Of a DNA stretch of 10,250 bases, positions 8,458 through 10,250 are shown in pieces. The stretch comes from JANNHK01 sp034408875 (GTDB lineage Bacteria > Actinomycetota > Acidimicrobiia > IMCC26256 > PALSA-610). The position numbers were made by a program, and so were the translations under genes. The stretch is taken from assembly GCA_034408875.1 (NCBI GenBank), contig JAWXCJ010000086.1, forward strand, positions 1-10,250, read 5' to 3'. Each line of letters opens with the position of its first letter. Positions within the stretch are counted from its first letter, which is position 1. Under the pieces are notes generated by a model. That model was not told where the DNA came from. It saw nothing but the letters and a program-made list of their open reading frames with translations, and ran no database searches.

Positions 8458-10250
8458 ATGACCTCCCGGTTCCGCTACTCGCGTTGGGATGGCACGCAGG
8501 TCGGCTTCGACCTCGACGCGGATGCGCTGCTCGAGGAGATGACCGACGACCTCCTCTACCACGGCGACCTGAACGCGGCGCTGCGCCGGATGCTCCAACA
8601 GGGCTTCCAGGACCGCGAAGGCCGCGACGTCCAGGGTATGCGCGAGATGCTCGAGAAGCTCCGCGAGCGCCGCCGCGAGCAACTCGACCGCTACGACCTC
8701 GGCGGCGTCTACGAGGAAATCGCGCAGCGGCTCGACGAGATCGTCGACCGGGAACGCGAAGGCATCGATCGTCGCCTCGACGAAGCCCGCGCTTCCGGCG
8801 ACCACCGCCGCGAGGAACTCCTCGAAGAGCTCGCGCAACAACGCCGCGAACAACTCGAACAGCTCCCGCCCGACCTCGCCGGGCGAGTCAGCGAACTCCA
8901 GCAGTACGACTGGATGGACGACACCGCCCGCCAGAACTTCGAAGAGCTCATGGAGGAGCTGAAGAAGCAGCTGCTCGACTCGATGTTCAACCAGCTCAGC
9001 CAAGGCCTCTCCGAGATGTCGCCCGAGCAGATGCAACGCATGAAAGACATGCTCGGCGAGCTCAACCACATGCTCGAACAGCGCGAGCGGGGAGAAGAGC
9101 CCGACTTCGAGGGCTTCATGGCGCGTTTCGGCGACTTCTTCCCCGAGAATCCGCAGACGCTCGACGAGTTGCTCGAACAGATGGCGCGCTCGATGGCGCA
9201 GATGCAGCAGCTCCTCAACTCGATGTCGCCCGAGCAGCGGGCGCAGCTCCAAGAGATGGCCAACGCGCTCCTCGACGACATGGACCTGCGCTGGCAGGTA
9301 GACCAGCTCGGCCAGAACCTGCGTAGCGCTTTCCCGCAGATGGGTTGGGGCCAGCGCCAGCAGTTCCGCGGCGACGAGCCCATGCCGCTCAACCAGATGA
9401 GTTCGGTGCTCGACCAGCTCGGCGACATCGACTCGCTCGAACACATGCTCCGCAACGCGACGAACCCGGGCCAGCTCGCCGAAGTCGACATCGACCAGGT
9501 GCGCGACCTGCTCGGCGACGACGCGGCGAAGTCGCTCGAAAAGCTCAGCGAACTCGCAAAGATGCTCGAAGAGGCCGGCCTCATCGAGCAGCGCGAAGGC
9601 CGCATGGAGCTGACGCCCAAGGGCATCCGCCGCATCGGTCAACGCGCGCTCGGCGACCTGTTCAAACGCCTGCTGCAAGACCGCAGCGGCAAGCACGAGA
9701 TCGAGCGCAGCGGCGCGGGCCACGAACGTTCCGACGAGCACAAGCCCTACGAGTTCGGCGACCCGTTCCACCTCGACGTCGGCCGCACGATCCGCAACGC
9801 GATCACCCGCCGGGGCGGGGGCACACCGGTGCACATCCGGCCCGAAGACTTCGAGATCGAACGCACCGAACAGATCACCAACACGTCGACGGTGCTGATG
9901 CTCGACGTCTCACTCTCGATGGAGATGCGGGGCCGGTTCCTCGCCGCGAAGAAGGTCGCGATGGCACTGCACGCGCTGATCAGCTCGCAGTTCCCGCGCG
10001 ACTACCTGGGCATGGTCAGCTTTGGGCGCGTCGCCCGCGAAGTGAAGCCCGAGCGCCTCCCCGAAGCCACGTGGGACTTCGAGTGGGGCACCAACATGCA
10101 GCACGCGATGATGCTCGCCCGCAAGTTGCTGGCGCGTCAGAGCGGCCGCAAGCAGATCATCATGATCACCGACGGGGAACCGACGGCCCACATCGAGAAC
10201 GGCGACGCCTGGTTCGACTACCCGCCCTCGCCCCGCACGATCGAGATGAC
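8458..10250 (+). CDS. von Willebrand factor A domain protein, partner of MoxR-like ATPase, C-terminus cut off
   Basis: 597 codons are visible and the gene runs off the right edge. It resembles large actinobacterial vWA proteins such as Rv0959 (about 670 residues), so perhaps 70-80 residues are missing. The vWA domain begins about 474. Its metal site is visible as DVSLS (483-487), T545 in GTNM and D572 in ITDGEP. Residues about 20-410 are mostly helical and charged. They include EIVDREREGIDRRLDEA and a Gln/Met-rich stretch (about 150-280) with two MSPEQ motifs at 187 and 256. A winged-helix-like segment, LEEAGLIEQREGRMELTPKG, covers 370-389. Such proteins usually act with a MoxR/chelatase ATPase; the one at 4953-6353 is the obvious candidate. 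There is no signal peptide. The ATG at 8458 has no Shine-Dalgarno sequence and a TATCGT 6 nt upstream. Confidence 0.9.
   Translation, partial: MTSRFRYSRWDGTQVGFDLDADALLEEMTDDLLYHGDLNAALRRMLQQGFQDREGRDVQGMREMLEKLRERRREQLDRYDLGGVYEEIAQRLDEIVDREREGIDRRLDEARASGDHRREELLEELAQQRREQLEQLPPDLAGRVSELQQYDWMDDTARQNFEELMEELKKQLLDSMFNQLSQGLSEMSPEQMQRMKDMLGELNHMLEQRERGEEPDFEGFMARFGDFFPENPQTLDELLEQMARSMAQMQQLLNSMSPEQRAQLQEMANALLDDMDLRWQVDQLGQNLRSAFPQMGWGQRQQFRGDEPMPLNQMSSVLDQLGDIDSLEHMLRNATNPGQLAEVDIDQVRDLLGDDAAKSLEKLSELAKMLEEAGLIEQREGRMELTPKGIRRIGQRALGDLFKRLLQDRSGKHEIERSGAGHERSDEHKPYEFGDPFHLDVGRTIRNAITRRGGGTPVHIRPEDFEIERTEQITNTSTVLMLDVSLSMEMRGRFLAAKKVAMALHALISSQFPRDYLGMVSFGRVAREVKPERLPEATWDFEWGTNMQHAMMLARKLLARQSGRKQIIMITDGEPTAHIENGDAWFDYPPSPRTIEM

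Noticed and set aside
8437..9834. 465-codon minus-strand open frame opposite the vWA gene
   Set aside because: The Leu/Glu/Ala-rich translation is the mirror of the CTC, GAG and CAG codons of the vWA coiled-coil region; the plus strand shows a proper vWA metal site in one continuous frame.
4953..10250. MoxR plus vWA as a new defence or conflict system
   Set aside because: The pair resembles a widespread conserved actinobacterial gene pair; no effector, sensor or mobile-element context supports a defence role here.

Overview
The window is a gene-dense stretch of a high-GC chromosome (hand counts of single lines run from about 57% to 75% G+C). It most likely comes from an actinomycete. The main reasons are the sdhC-sdhA-sdhB order with one fused membrane anchor (as in mycobacterial Sdh1), a MoxR-type ATPase plus von Willebrand A protein pair resembling the mycobacterial Rv0958/Rv0959 pair, an AbiEi-like/DUF559 protein, and starts that look leaderless. 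A lineage such as Acidimicrobiia is possible but cannot be proved from this sequence.

Layout. Positions 1-2753 on the minus strand hold a compact succinate dehydrogenase operon: sdhC, sdhA and the first 16 codons of sdhB, joined by ATGA stop/start overlaps. Behind it, 2832-4883 on the minus strand encodes a cytoplasmic glycoside hydrolase family 2 (GH2) protein that appears to lack its acid/base glutamate. A divergent promoter region of about 70 bp separates it from a MoxR-like AAA+ ATPase at 4953-6353 on the plus strand. After 67 bp comes an AbiEi-like/DUF559 protein (6421-7317, plus). Its 3' end overlaps by 26 bp the end of a convergent GH1 beta-glycosidase (7292-8440, minus). The GH1 gene diverges from a large vWA-domain gene (8458 to past the window end, plus) across only 17 bp.

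How the genes work together. SdhCAB feeds electrons from succinate oxidation into the quinone pool. The MoxR ATPase and the vWA protein are probably partners in a chelatase- or chaperone-like machine, although two unrelated genes sit between them here. The two glycosidases lie apart with no transporter or sugar regulator between them, so they do not form an obvious sugar-utilisation operon. The DUF559 protein is a solitary, probably mobile accessory gene.

No tRNA, rRNA, CRISPR array, insertion sequence or intergenic gap above 100 bp is visible. The content is mostly ordinary housekeeping and accessory material. The most interesting points are the degenerate active site of the GH2 protein, the symmetric 17-bp divergent promoter before GH1/vWA, and the recurring pattern of a -10 hexamer 6-7 nt before a start codon.
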